20,446 nt of DNA from Fidelibacterota bacterium (GTDB lineage Bacteria; Fidelibacterota; Marinisomatia; SCGC-AAA003-L08; D37C17). Made by a program: the position numbers and the translations under genes. The notes below the pieces were generated by a model. That model saw only the letters and a list, made by a program, of their open reading frames with translations, was not told where the DNA came from and made no database searches. This document shows, piece after piece, positions 7,009-16,171 of this stretch. The stretch's first letter is position 1. Every line of letters begins with the position of its first letter. The stretch spans positions 1-20,446 of the forward strand of contig JABHHG010000242.1 in the NCBI GenBank assembly GCA_018671635.1. Direction: 5' to 3'.

Positions 7009-7646
7009 AAGAATTGGGCACCGTTTCCAAAGTCCAAAAAACAGACACAGGCAAACAATTTACAATTACAGCAAACGCCATTATGGATGACCTTAAAGTA
7101 GGTGATAGTGTAAATGTTAATGGTGTATGTCTCACGGTTACCAGGCATGATGAGAAAACATTTAATTTAGATTTAGTGAAAGAGACGTTGAAGAAATCTA
7201 ATTTAGGGGATTTAAAAAATGAAAGTCCCGTAAATCTTGAACGTGCCATCACATTGAGTACGCGTTTGGGTGGACATATTCTTCAAGGTCATGTAGAAAC
7301 GGTGGGCGTAATTATGGACAAAGTTCCCTCGGGAGACGGCGCAACATTATCGGTGGGTATTGATCCTGGATTTATGCGTTATTGTATTTCAAAAGGCTCA
7401 ATCGCTTTAGATGGTGTATCTCTCACCATTGCATCCATGTCTGAAAATATTGTTAAAGTAGCATTGATTCCACATACGTTAGAGATGACCACGCTTGGTG
7501 CAAAAGATGTGGGTGATTCATTGAATATTGAGACTGATATTATCGGTAAGTATATTGAACGACTTATGAGTTTTGAAGATGACGATGATCAGATGGAAGA
7601 ACTGTTACTAAAAGGTCTTAAAAATTGGGAGTTTGGCGAGAGTTAA
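6990..7646 (+). CDS. ribE: Riboflavin synthase, alpha subunit
   Basis: Performs the dismutation of two 6,7-dimethyl-8-ribityllumazine molecules into riboflavin and the pyrimidine precursor. The 218 residues contain the two tandem lumazine-binding beta barrels (about 1-96 and 97-190). The protein starts with the canonical MFTGIVEELGTV. The first barrel has VNGVCLTV, the linker has GGHILQGHVE (94-103) and the second barrel has LDGVSLTI, matching the internal duplication. The acidic tail (FEDDDDQMEELL) is long compared with many homologues but not abnormal. Its start sits inside the ribD end with AGGAAAG just upstream, and its stop TAA shares one base with the ribBA ATG (TAATG), so the operon is translationally coupled. 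Confidence 0.95.
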   Translation: MFTGIVEELGTVSKVQKTDTGKQFTITANAIMDDLKVGDSVNVNGVCLTVTRHDEKTFNLDLVKETLKKSNLGDLKNESPVNLERAITLSTRLGGHILQGHVETVGVIMDKVPSGDGATLSVGIDPGFMRYCISKGSIALDGVSLTIASMSENIVKVALIPHTLEMTTLGAKDVGDSLNIETDIIGKYIERLMSFEDDDDQMEELLLKGLKNWEFGES

Positions 7647-8860
7647 TGACAAAATTTGATAGTATAGAAAAAGCAATTGATGAATTTCGTCAAGGTAAAA
7701 TGTTGGTTGTTGTGGATGATGAAGATCGGGAAAATGAAGGCGATTTTATTGTTGCCGCCGAAACGGCTACTCCAGATGATATAAACTTCATGATGAAGCA
7801 TGGACGTGGATTAGTATGTATGCCCATCACCCAAGACTGTGCCAATCAATTTAACTTGGGGCCAATGGTTCCTCATACCAATAATACAGCATTGTATGAA
7901 ACCAATTTCACCATCAGTGTGGATGCGGTAAAAAATGCCACTACGGGTATTTCATCAGCCGATCGTTGGGAAACGGTTCAAGTACTTTTAGATGAAAACG
8001 CAAACCCTTCAGCTTTAGGTCGACCGGGACATATGTTTCCATTAACTGCGAAAGATGGTGGTGTACTTCAGCGGGCCGGTCATACTGAGGCGTCTGTAGA
8101 TTTGGCCACTTTAGCAGGACTAAAGCCTGCGGCACTATTGGTTGAAATTGTGGACGAAGATGGCACAATGGCTCGCGGAGATCGATTAGAAGAAATTGCG
8201 AGAGAACATAATCTTACCCTAATTACCATTGCAGATTTAATTGAGTATCGCCGTAAAAAAGAAGAATTAGTAGATGAGCTATCTATGATTCCATTACCAA
8301 ATAAGTATGGTGATTTTAAACTCAGATTATTTGAAGATAGAATTCACGGTGATCACCATGTTGCCTTGGTAAAAGGTGATATTTCTGAAGAAGAAGATAC
8401 CCTTGTTCGAGTCCACTCTCAATGTTTAACCGGAGATATTTTTGGGTCATTACGTTGTGATTGTGGGCAACAATTAGAAGGTGCCCTTGAACGCATTGAG
8501 CAAGAAGGTAAAGGTGTATTGGTTTACCTCCGTCAAGAAGGCAGAGGCATTGGGCTAAAAAATAAAATTAGAGCATATCAACTTCAAGATGATGGGTTAG
8601 ATACGGTGGAAGCCAATGAGAAATTGGGCTATGCTGCTGACTTACGAGAATATGGAATTGGCGCTCAGATACTTCGAAAATGTGGCGTGCGAAAAATGCG
8701 ATTATTAACTAATAATCCTCAAAAAATTGTGGGTGTTGAGGGTCATGGTTTAGAAGTGGTTGGTCGGGAAGCATTAGAATTTGAAGTGAATCATGTAAAC
8801 GAAAATTATCTCAAAACCAAACGTGATAAATTAGGTCATTTTATCTTGGGAGAGGATTAA
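7646..8860 (+). CDS. ribBA: Bifunctional DHBP synthase / GTP cyclohydrolase II
   Basis: Supplies both precursors of riboflavin: the N-terminal half makes 3,4-dihydroxy-2-butanone 4-phosphate from ribulose 5-phosphate, the C-terminal half opens GTP. From ATG 7646 it is 404 residues. The DHBP synthase domain (about 1-205) has the metal and substrate motif DDEDRENEGDF (24-34), HGRGLVCMP (52-60) and RAGHTEASVDL (143-153). The cyclohydrolase II domain (about 206-404) has zinc Cys260, Cys271 and Cys273 in SQCLTGDIFGSLRCDCG, then YLRQEGRGIGLKNKI (294-308) and the C-terminal KTKRDKLGH. Catalytic residues of both halves look intact. An in-frame TTG at 7625 is rejected as start because the ATG is preceded by GGCGAGAG and forms TAATG with ribE. 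It also forms TAATG with ribH. Confidence 0.96.
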   Translation: MTKFDSIEKAIDEFRQGKMLVVVDDEDRENEGDFIVAAETATPDDINFMMKHGRGLVCMPITQDCANQFNLGPMVPHTNNTALYETNFTISVDAVKNATTGISSADRWETVQVLLDENANPSALGRPGHMFPLTAKDGGVLQRAGHTEASVDLATLAGLKPAALLVEIVDEDGTMARGDRLEEIAREHNLTLITIADLIEYRRKKEELVDELSMIPLPNKYGDFKLRLFEDRIHGDHHVALVKGDISEEEDTLVRVHSQCLTGDIFGSLRCDCGQQLEGALERIEQEGKGVLVYLRQEGRGIGLKNKIRAYQLQDDGLDTVEANEKLGYAADLREYGIGAQILRKCGVRKMRLLTNNPQKIVGVEGHGLEVVGREALEFEVNHVNENYLKTKRDKLGHFILGED

Positions 8861-9324
8861 TGAAAACGCCTAATTCTTCAGGCTTAAAAGTAGTGATTGT
8901 GATTAGTGAATTTAACCCGGTTATCACAGAATCTCTTCTTAATGGTGCCATGGATGCCTATATCACTGGCGGTGGAAAAGAAGATGACGTAACCATTTAT
9001 CATGTGCCTGGAGCCTATGAAATTCCGGGTACCGTAAAGCAAGTTTTGGAAAATCAATCTCCAGATGCGGTGGTAACTTTAGGTGCAGTCATTCGTGGGG
9101 GTACCCCTCATTTTGATTATGTTGCTGGCGAATGTGCCCGTGGTGTTTGTGAACTATCAATGCAGTACGATATTCCCATAATGTTTGGAGTATTGACTAC
9201 CGATAATCTTCAGCAAGCATTGGAACGTTCTGGTAGTAAAGCGGGAAACAAAGGCTGGAATGTGATGGAGGCTGCTATCCACACTTCTGCAGTGTATAAG
9301 GACATACAATCTCAGTCCAATTGA
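8860..9324 (+). CDS. ribH: 6,7-dimethyl-8-ribityllumazine synthase
   Basis: Condenses the pyrimidine (from RibD plus a phosphatase) with the RibBA butanone phosphate to give lumazine, the substrate of RibE. It normally assembles as a pentamer or 60-mer. The 154 residues are of normal length. Family motifs are present: SEFNPVITESLLNGA near the N-terminus, VPGAYEIPGTVK (49-60), LGAVIRGGTPHFDYVAGE (74-91) with the catalytic His84, FGVLTTDNLQQALERSG (109-125) and KAGNKGWNVMEAA. The start overlaps the ribBA stop by one base (TAATG). The stop TGA overlaps the TTG start of the propeller gene as TTGA, so ribosomes leaving ribH can restart on a secreted protein. Confidence 0.96.
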   Translation: MKTPNSSGLKVVIVISEFNPVITESLLNGAMDAYITGGGKEDDVTIYHVPGAYEIPGTVKQVLENQSPDAVVTLGAVIRGGTPHFDYVAGECARGVCELSMQYDIPIMFGVLTTDNLQQALERSGSKAGNKGWNVMEAAIHTSAVYKDIQSQSN

Positions 9325-11681
9325 GAAAATTTCTCCCCCTTTTACTCACCTTCGCTTTTTCTACGGACTTTCATTGGGAGGCCATTACCTCTCTTATTAA
9401 TCCCACAGATGTACAATTTGTTGATGATGGCAATATATATGCCACCACGAATGGTGGTGTGATTAAATTTAATTTGGATGCCCAATCATTTACTGAAATT
9501 GGATTCGACGAGGGCCTTTGGCCATTGGACTTATCCTCAATTTATGTTGATGATATTTATCTTTGGGTAACTGATATTGATGGTAGTTTACAAACTTACA
9601 ATATAGATTCGGGAACTATTGACAAAATTTCTCACCTTGATTTTATAGACTCCATTACCGATTTGAATCCAACTGAATATTCAATTTTTGCCATTGGACA
9701 TGGAAATACACAAGATGGTCTCCTCCAATTTTCACGTGAAAATGGTGATGTACATTATGAAAATTATTTTCAAAACTTCCCCGTAGCATTCTCTCAAATC
9801 TATGATATACATATTGTTGAGGATTCAATTTATGTCGCTTTAGATAGTGGACTGATTTCTGCAAGTGTGAATAGTACATCCTTATATTTATCTTCTGAAT
9901 GGAAAAAGCGGGATAGTTCTGGACCCATTTATCAAATTGCAAATAAATATTATTTTACTGGGGATAGCATTAAGCATTTAGTTGATAAAGATTTCTACTC
10001 TGAAATAAATTCAGTAGCGATAGGTTCAAAATATGATTCAGAATCATCAACCCTCAATTGGGTGGATGAAGCTAACTTTTATGAGTTGAAGTTGGATAAG
10101 AATAATGAACTATGGCAATTTGAGAATCCATTTAACCCCAGTGAAAGTGATTCTGTGTATGTGGCAATAACTTCATTTGATCGAAGTGGAGATGATATTG
10201 TCATCGGCGTCCAGAATCATGGCCTTACTCATGTTTTGCGCGAGACCGGACAGGTGAGTACATATATCCCTAATTCAATTCTTACCAATAAACTGAGTGC
10301 ATTATCCATCACCAAAGATGGCAATTTAACCGGTGTGGGGCGTGAAGGTGGAATTTATCAAAGGGGGGAGCGAATGACCAACTTTTATTCCTATGCATTT
10401 GGTTATGATTATCCCAATTGGGGGGAGGGTTATGATGCGTTCAAATTTAAATATAAGGTTGGGGATTATTTTCCACGGTCAATTATTGAATCCGATAGAG
10501 GAACTTATTTATTTAATAATTATGGAAGGATATTAGATTCAGAAAATAAAAGTGGGGGGATTATTGAATTTGATCCAATTACTCGTGATGTAACTATTTT
10601 TGGAAAAGATGATGGAACTCTTGATGGTACTGGCGGTATTGTGGATAGTAATTCAGGAAGTTGGTATTCTCAAATTCCGCAGTTAAAAAAAGATATTTAT
10701 GGAAATATTTGGGCATTAAATGCCTTTGCCGAACACACAAATCAAATTGCCGCCATCCAAAAAATGGATGGTTCGTGGGTTCACGTGACGGCTCCAGATA
10801 CTAATTCATATTTACCAATAGAATTCGATTTTGGTCCCAATGGTTTTGTATGGTTTGGATTTCAACGACATGATAATCCATATGATTACGTATCTTCTGG
10901 CGGTATAAAAATTCTAAATACACGCAATACGCTGAATGATTCAACTGATGATATTTGGTTAATGCTATCACATCCTGACACATTGCCGGGTGGATTGAAT
11001 CAAGATGTGTATTCGTTGGCATTCTCTAAAACTGAGGGTCAAGATGTATTATGGGTTATGGGAAATTCTGGAGTTCAGGGATATTTGGTGAGTGGCACCA
11101 ATTTGACGGCTATATACCCTCAAGAATTTTATGGGAATTTAGGATTTACCAAGGTCGATCGGTTGAAAGTGGACCCACAGAATAATATTTGGATAATCAC
11201 CCAACATAGTGGAATTCGTGTGATTAAATCTAATACTGAGCGGTGGCCTACCGAAGATGGATTCACCACTGAAAATAGTGAATTACTTTCAAACATTGTA
11301 TATGATATTGCCTTTGATGATGTTAGCGGTCGCGCCTTTATTGCCACCGATTCAGGAATTTCAATTTTGCATATTCCTTTTGGGAGTGAACCTCATGAGA
11401 ATAATGATACTGAAATTTTAATGAGTCCGAATCCAATCTATTTACCCAGTGAATTGGGATTATCTATATTTTCATTTCCGTCAGGAGCTACCATAAAAGT
11501 GATGACATTGACGGGGCGAATATTAAAATCTTTTAATTTAGATGATAACGAAAATATAATTAATAGTTGGGATTGTAGAATGGATAATGGCAATCTACTC
11601 AGCTCAGGAATATATTTAGTAGCGTCATCCCATCCTGAAAATGGTAATCGAGTTGGGAAATTGGCGGTTATTAGAAAGTGA
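9321..11681 (+). CDS. Secreted beta-propeller protein with type IX sorting domain, PorZ-like
   Basis: A 786-residue exported protein from a TTG start. The N-terminus MRKFLPLLLTFAFS is a short signal peptide. The mature part is made of repeated propeller blades such as IYATTNGGVIKFN, IYLWVTDIDGSLQTYN, IYVALDSGLIS, IWALNAFAEH, VWFGF, LWVMGNSGVQGY, IWIITQHSGIRVI and AFIATDSGISILH, consistent with two propellers. Residues about 701-786 form a type A Por C-terminal domain: MSPNPI, IKVMTLTGRIL, a WDCRMDNGNLLSSGIYLV stretch where the usual WDG is WDC, and GKLAVIRK. Size, order (propellers then CTD) and the start FHWEAITSLINPTDVQF recall PorZ of the type IX attachment complex; a generic T9SS cargo is the alternative. 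It has no clear ribosome site of its own and depends on coupling to ribH. Confidence 0.72.
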   Translation: MRKFLPLLLTFAFSTDFHWEAITSLINPTDVQFVDDGNIYATTNGGVIKFNLDAQSFTEIGFDEGLWPLDLSSIYVDDIYLWVTDIDGSLQTYNIDSGTIDKISHLDFIDSITDLNPTEYSIFAIGHGNTQDGLLQFSRENGDVHYENYFQNFPVAFSQIYDIHIVEDSIYVALDSGLISASVNSTSLYLSSEWKKRDSSGPIYQIANKYYFTGDSIKHLVDKDFYSEINSVAIGSKYDSESSTLNWVDEANFYELKLDKNNELWQFENPFNPSESDSVYVAITSFDRSGDDIVIGVQNHGLTHVLRETGQVSTYIPNSILTNKLSALSITKDGNLTGVGREGGIYQRGERMTNFYSYAFGYDYPNWGEGYDAFKFKYKVGDYFPRSIIESDRGTYLFNNYGRILDSENKSGGIIEFDPITRDVTIFGKDDGTLDGTGGIVDSNSGSWYSQIPQLKKDIYGNIWALNAFAEHTNQIAAIQKMDGSWVHVTAPDTNSYLPIEFDFGPNGFVWFGFQRHDNPYDYVSSGGIKILNTRNTLNDSTDDIWLMLSHPDTLPGGLNQDVYSLAFSKTEGQDVLWVMGNSGVQGYLVSGTNLTAIYPQEFYGNLGFTKVDRLKVDPQNNIWIITQHSGIRVIKSNTERWPTEDGFTTENSELLSNIVYDIAFDDVSGRAFIATDSGISILHIPFGSEPHENNDTEILMSPNPIYLPSELGLSIFSFPSGATIKVMTLTGRILKSFNLDDNENIINSWDCRMDNGNLLSSGIYLVASSHPENGNRVGKLAVIRK

Positions 11682-11699
11682 TAATTTTCAATTTGTTAC

Positions 11700-12755
11700 T
11701 CAAATAATTACTCGTCTATCAAATCCAAATTCACTTTCCATTTCATCAACCACTTTTTTAATTAACTGCCGCCTTTCATTATGGGGGAGGAATGCACTTT
11801 TAAATCCATTAATTATAACTCCCCGTAAATCTTGAAGCGACAAATTAAAGGCCTTGCTGGCCAATTCATACTCCTTTGAGAGTGTCGTATTAGATATCAA
11901 TCGATTATCCGTATTTAGGGTTACCCGCAAACGTTGGTCGTAATATTTTCTGAATGGATGCTCATCTAATGACGTAACACTTTTCGTATGGATATTACTG
12001 GTGAGGCACATCTCCAATGGAATTCGGTGATCATTCACGTATTTCAGTAAATCTTTACTTTCCTCTAATCGAGTCCCATGCCCAATTCGATGTGCACCAC
12101 AAGTGTGAATAGCTTGGTGAATACTCTCAGGGCCAAATGCTTCTCCTGCATGGAGAGTGGTATTAATATTATTTTTTAATATCATATCAAACGCATCTTG
12201 GTGATGTTTTGCGGGAAAATTTTCTTCGGCGCCCGCTAAATCAAACCCAACCACACCTCTATTTTTATACTGGATTGATAAATCCGCGAGCTCAATAGAA
12301 TGGTCTGGTGAGATATGGCGGATTCCACAAATTATGATTCCTGTGATTATTCCACATTCATCGAAAGCTTCTGCCAATCCCTTTTTAACTGAATCCACCG
12401 TTTCAGATAATTGCATTCCATTTTTTGTGTGTAGGATAGGGGAATAGCGTACTTCTAAATATCGTACCCCATCTTCATGGCAATCCATGGCCAATTCAAA
12501 TGCCACTCGCTCTAAACTCTCAGGGGTTTGTAAAACGGATAGGGTTATGTCAAATTTTCTAATATAATCTTCTAATGATCCTGGGGTATCACCAATAGAT
12601 AAATTTTTCAACAAGTCAGCTTCATTCGTTGAAGGTAATTCTACACCTTGAATTTGGGCTAAATCAATAATGGTTTTAACCCGTAATGAACCATCTAAAT
12701 GGCAGTGGAGTTCAGCCTTGGGAAGTCGTTGAATTATTTCAGGCGTCAATCTCAT
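11700..12755 (-). CDS. add: Adenosine deaminase
   Basis: Hydrolyses adenosine or deoxyadenosine to inosine or deoxyinosine plus ammonia, for purine salvage in the cytoplasm. The 351-residue TIM-barrel metalloenzyme shows all metal and catalytic positions: His17 and His19 in ELHCHLDGSLR, His202 and catalytic Glu205 in LHAGEAFGP, His226 in HRIGHGTRL, and Asp283 in TLNTDNRLIS. The common NTDDP is NTDNR here, a variant also known in the family; a related specificity such as adenine or aminofutalosine cannot be excluded by eye. The C-terminal NGFKSAFLP is typical. The ATG shares a base with the POT stop (TAATG), with GAGGAG just upstream, so it is coupled to the transporter. It converges on the PorZ-like gene with an 18-base gap. 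Confidence 0.9.
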   Translation of the reverse strand: MRLTPEIIQRLPKAELHCHLDGSLRVKTIIDLAQIQGVELPSTNEADLLKNLSIGDTPGSLEDYIRKFDITLSVLQTPESLERVAFELAMDCHEDGVRYLEVRYSPILHTKNGMQLSETVDSVKKGLAEAFDECGIITGIIICGIRHISPDHSIELADLSIQYKNRGVVGFDLAGAEENFPAKHHQDAFDMILKNNINTTLHAGEAFGPESIHQAIHTCGAHRIGHGTRLEESKDLLKYVNDHRIPLEMCLTSNIHTKSVTSLDEHPFRKYYDQRLRVTLNTDNRLISNTTLSKEYELASKAFNLSLQDLRGVIINGFKSAFLPHNERRQLIKKVVDEMESEFGFDRRVII

Positions 12756-14089
12756 TATTTCTCCTCATGAAGATATGTTTTAGGTGTATAATATTTTAAC
12801 ACCAAAAGGAATAGAAGTGATGTGACGAACATTAATCCTGCAAAAAAATAAAAGTAGGATGCTCCTGCTAATTTAGAACTCCCATCTGGATTTTGGATAA
12901 ATGCATTCACCGCAGCCGTAAAAATATTACCCAATGAAACGGATAGCATAAAGAATCCCATGATCAGTGATTTCATATGATTAGGTGCTTGAGTGTAAGA
13001 GAATTCTAAACATGTTATGGATACCAAAACTTCTGAAGCCGTAAGTATGGCATAGGCAATTAATTGCCATGATATATTGGTTACTTGTCCTGAATCCAAC
13101 CATGATTGAACTAATCCTACCAATATAAATGAGGGTACGGCTAAGAAGAGTCCCATGCTAATCTTTCGCAATGGCGTGACTTCGAAGAATCGCCCCATGA
13201 AGGGATAAATTATGTATGAAAATGTAGGTACTAAAATAAGGATCATAATGGGGTTTATGGATTGAATTTGAGACGGTAGCCATTCTATGCCAAGCCAATG
13301 TCTGTCTAATTGATCTGCTTGAATGACCCACGTTGACCCCGTTTGGTCAAAGAGTGCCCAAAATATGGCCACAAACATATAAATGATGGAGAGTTTACCA
13401 ACTACTTTCATGCCTTCACCACTTAACGTTTCTTTAACAAATGACATGCCGCCTGGCGGAATATGAATAAATACATTTCGACCTAACCAAAACACCCATG
13501 TGGCAATTAACATTAATCCACCCGGAAGCCCAAATGCTACACTGGGCCCAAATTTATCTAAGAGAATGGGTGTTAGCATGGTTGATATGAATGCGCCTAA
13601 ATTGATGGATAAATAAAACCAACTAAAGACTTTTTCTAAGAGATTCGCATTTGATTTTCCAAATTGATCTCCTACGTGTGCCGACACACAGGGTTTTATG
13701 CCACCTGCACCAATAGATATGAGAGTGAGTCCCATGGTTAACCCCAATCGAGTTTCATCTAATGCCAAGCAAAGATGTCCTAAACAATAGACAATTGAAA
13801 GTGCTAAAATAGTTTTATATTTTCCAAAAAAGGCATCTGCAATAATGGCGCCAATTAGGGGGGTAAAATAGACAGCCGATGTAAACATGTGATACCAATA
13901 AGTGGCGTCACTATGATTCATGGGGTCATGGGCGCCAGTAGGATCCATAAGGTATTTTGTCATGAATATCATCAATATACATTTCATCCCATAAAAACTG
14001 AATCTTTCGGCCATTTCGTTGCCAATTATATAGGGAATGCCTTTTGGCATATTTTTGGATGCGCGCGGTGCGGTTAGGTGTTGACTCAT
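12755..14089 (-). CDS. POT family proton-coupled oligopeptide transporter
   Basis: An inner-membrane MFS symporter that takes up di- and tripeptides with protons. The 444 residues begin with the POT signature ExxERF as Glu25-Met-Ala-Glu28-Arg29-Phe30 in TM1. Other motifs are ADAFFGKYKT (84-93) between TM2 and TM3, GAGGIKPCVSAHVGDQF (127-143), FWALFDQTGSTW (243-254) in TM7 and EFSYTQAPNHMKS (362-374) before TM11. I count 12 membrane segments. The TM6-TM7 loop is only about 28 residues, too short for the two extra helices seen in most bacterial members, which explains the small size. A ribosome site GAGGA lies 6 bases before ATG. It is the first gene of a two-gene unit with adenosine deaminase and is divergent from ispG. 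Confidence 0.93.
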   Translation of the reverse strand: MSQHLTAPRASKNMPKGIPYIIGNEMAERFSFYGMKCILMIFMTKYLMDPTGAHDPMNHSDATYWYHMFTSAVYFTPLIGAIIADAFFGKYKTILALSIVYCLGHLCLALDETRLGLTMGLTLISIGAGGIKPCVSAHVGDQFGKSNANLLEKVFSWFYLSINLGAFISTMLTPILLDKFGPSVAFGLPGGLMLIATWVFWLGRNVFIHIPPGGMSFVKETLSGEGMKVVGKLSIIYMFVAIFWALFDQTGSTWVIQADQLDRHWLGIEWLPSQIQSINPIMILILVPTFSYIIYPFMGRFFEVTPLRKISMGLFLAVPSFILVGLVQSWLDSGQVTNISWQLIAYAILTASEVLVSITCLEFSYTQAPNHMKSLIMGFFMLSVSLGNIFTAAVNAFIQNPDGSSKLAGASYFYFFAGLMFVTSLLFLLVLKYYTPKTYLHEEK

Positions 14090-14104
14090 CTATATCCTCA
14101 AAGT

Positions 14105-14133
14105 TTGTCTAATTATTTAGCTGAAAATATACT
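14105..14133 (+). promoter_or_regulatory. Candidate sigma70-like promoter for ispG
   Basis: TTGTCT (14105-14110) and TATACT (14128-14133) are separated by exactly 17 bases in the 105-base spacer between divergent POT and ispG. They match the sigma70 consensus at 4/6 and 5/6. If the host uses the Bacteroidetes-type promoter instead, this match could be chance. Confidence 0.35.
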
Positions 14134-14194
14134 GTTTCGCCAGAACCCATTCTAACTCTTTTTCATAAAAGGGAATACAGCGTAATTTTTCGCC

Positions 14195-16171
14195 ATGTCA
14201 AACTCCAAATATTGTAATTCTTTAACCAGTTATTCTCGCCGTGAAAGTAGAGTGGTAAATATTGGTGAAATTCCCATGGGTGGAAATCACCCTATTCGGG
14301 TTCAGTCTATGACTACCACTAACACTATGGATACAATGGCCACGGTAGAGCAATCTATTCGTATGATTGATGCGGGATGTGAATATGTTCGGATTACGGC
14401 CCCCAGTAAAAAAGAGGCTGAGAACCTTGCTAATATTAAAAAAGAATTACAAAAGCGAGGGTATGATACTCCATTAATTGCGGACATCCATTTTACGCCC
14501 AATGCAGCAGAGGTGGCGGCACGGATTGTTGAAAAAGTTCGTATTAATCCAGGTAATTTTGTAGATCGTAAAAAGTTTGAGCAGATCGAATATACCGATG
14601 CAGAATATGATGGCGAAATACAACGTATTGGAGAACGATTTTTACCATTAGTAAATATCTGTAAAGAATATGGAACGGCCATGCGAATTGGAACTAATCA
14701 TGGTTCGCTCTCCGATAGAATTTTAAGTCGATACGGCGATACTCCAATGGGAATGGTAGAATCAGCAATGGAGTTTTTACGAATTTGTCGTGCAGAAAGT
14801 TATCATCAAATAATACTGTCTATGAAATCCAGTAATCCATTGGTCATGGTGCAAGCCTATCGTTTGCTTGTGAATCGAATGGATGCTGAAGGAATGGATT
14901 ACCCCCTACATTTAGGGGTTACTGAAGCGGGTGAGGGTGAAGATGGCCGTATTAAATCTGCATTGGGAATTGGCACTTTATTGGAAGATGGTTTAGGTGA
15001 TACCATTAGAGTTTCCCTCACAGAAGAGCCCGAATATGAAATCCCCGTTGCTAAAACATTAGTAGATAGATATACTAAACGAAGTGGCCATGATGAAATT
15101 CCCAAAATTGATCATAATCCAATACTTCCATTTGAATATCAATCCCGTAAAACTCATTCAGTGTTAAATATTGGTGGAGAAAATGTTCCCCGTGTTATCA
15201 ATGATTTAGTTTTATTGGATGCGGTGACACCAAAAACATTGACAGAATTGGGTTATACTTATTTTAAAAAAGAAGATAAATGGGGCATCAGTGATTTAGC
15301 CTGTGATTTTATTGATATTGGTAAAAAAGAAATCGATTTTGAAATTCCTGGCACATTGGGAATTATTCAAGCATATTCGGTATGGAAATATTCTAAGAAA
15401 GATAGACATTATCCATTTTTAGATGTAGATGAGTATTTGGATGGTACAGGTTTTCATCCTCAATTAAATATGCTTTATATGACTTTACCAAAACTTACAG
15501 ATGAGATTATTACTAAAATTAATAATGACTCAACCATCGTTTTATTTATAGATACTTATAATGAACATGGAATGGCGGAACAGCGTCGAATGTTTATAAA
15601 GCTAATGAATTCAGGATGTGCGGCCCCAGTTATTATTGGTCGAGCATATAGCGATTTAACTCCTGAAGATTTACAAGTTCATGCATCTACAGATATGGGG
15701 GCGCTATTGGTAGATGGATTAGGCGATGGGATATATGTGGCTTCGGAGGATGGTTTAAGTGATGTAACCTATACGGCTACAGAACGGTGTGCGTCGTTAA
15801 GCTCTTTAAACAGTACTGCATTTGGTATCCTACAAGCAAGCCGAAGACGTATTACAAAAACAGAGTACATTTCATGTCCATCATGTGGACGAACCCTCTT
15901 CGATTTACAAGAAACCACGGCACGAATTCGTGCACGCACAGAACATTTGAAGGGTATTAAGATTGGGATTATGGGTTGTATTGTAAATGGCCCCGGCGAA
16001 ATGGCAGATGCTGATTACGGTTATGTGGGAACGGGAGTAGGTAAAATCACTTTGTATAAAGGCCAAGAAGTAGTCTCTAAAAATATGGCAACTGAGGATG
16101 CTGATGAAGCACTTATTCAACTCATCAAAGACCATGGGGATTGGGTAGAGCCTAAAACGGTTAATAGTTAA
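14195..16171 (+). CDS. ispG: 4-hydroxy-3-methylbut-2-enyl diphosphate synthase, long three-domain form
   Basis: The sixth enzyme of the MEP isoprenoid pathway: reductive ring opening of MEcPP to HMBPP using a 4Fe-4S cluster. At 658 residues it is the long form (domains A, A*, B) seen in Bacteroidetes, Chlamydiae and plants rather than the ~370-residue form. The TIM barrel (about 16-290) starts RRESRVVNIGEIPMGG and contains VRINPGNF (115-122) and MRIGTNHGSLS (163-173). The inserted A* barrel covers about 300-540. The cluster domain has Cys561 and Cys564 in SCPSCGRTLFDLQ, Cys595 in GIMGCIVNGPGE and Glu602. No ribosome site is evident before the ATG. The last codons (KTVNS and stop) lie in a GGTTAAT-type repeat. 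No other MEP gene is adjacent. Confidence 0.96.
   Translation: MSNSKYCNSLTSYSRRESRVVNIGEIPMGGNHPIRVQSMTTTNTMDTMATVEQSIRMIDAGCEYVRITAPSKKEAENLANIKKELQKRGYDTPLIADIHFTPNAAEVAARIVEKVRINPGNFVDRKKFEQIEYTDAEYDGEIQRIGERFLPLVNICKEYGTAMRIGTNHGSLSDRILSRYGDTPMGMVESAMEFLRICRAESYHQIILSMKSSNPLVMVQAYRLLVNRMDAEGMDYPLHLGVTEAGEGEDGRIKSALGIGTLLEDGLGDTIRVSLTEEPEYEIPVAKTLVDRYTKRSGHDEIPKIDHNPILPFEYQSRKTHSVLNIGGENVPRVINDLVLLDAVTPKTLTELGYTYFKKEDKWGISDLACDFIDIGKKEIDFEIPGTLGIIQAYSVWKYSKKDRHYPFLDVDEYLDGTGFHPQLNMLYMTLPKLTDEIITKINNDSTIVLFIDTYNEHGMAEQRRMFIKLMNSGCAAPVIIGRAYSDLTPEDLQVHASTDMGALLVDGLGDGIYVASEDGLSDVTYTATERCASLSSLNSTAFGILQASRRRITKTEYISCPSCGRTLFDLQETTARIRARTEHLKGIKIGIMGCIVNGPGEMADADYGYVGTGVGKITLYKGQEVVSKNMATEDADEALIQLIKDHGDWVEPKTVNS

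Noticed and set aside
6855..7252. Antisense open frames across the ribD-ribE junction
   Set aside because: They mirror well-conserved rib coding sequence, have no recognisable motifs and no ribosome sites.
7625..7645. TTG 7625 as the start of ribBA
   Set aside because: ATG 7646 has GGCGAGAG upstream, forms TAATG with ribE and matches the usual N-terminus.
11682..11699. Terminator between the convergent PorZ-like and adenosine deaminase genes
   Set aside because: Only a 4-bp GAAA/TTTC pairing with no GC stem is present in or next to the 18-base gap.
14302..14682. 126-residue antisense open frame inside ispG
   Set aside because: It lies opposite the conserved IspG barrel; its composition is that of a complement-strand shadow.
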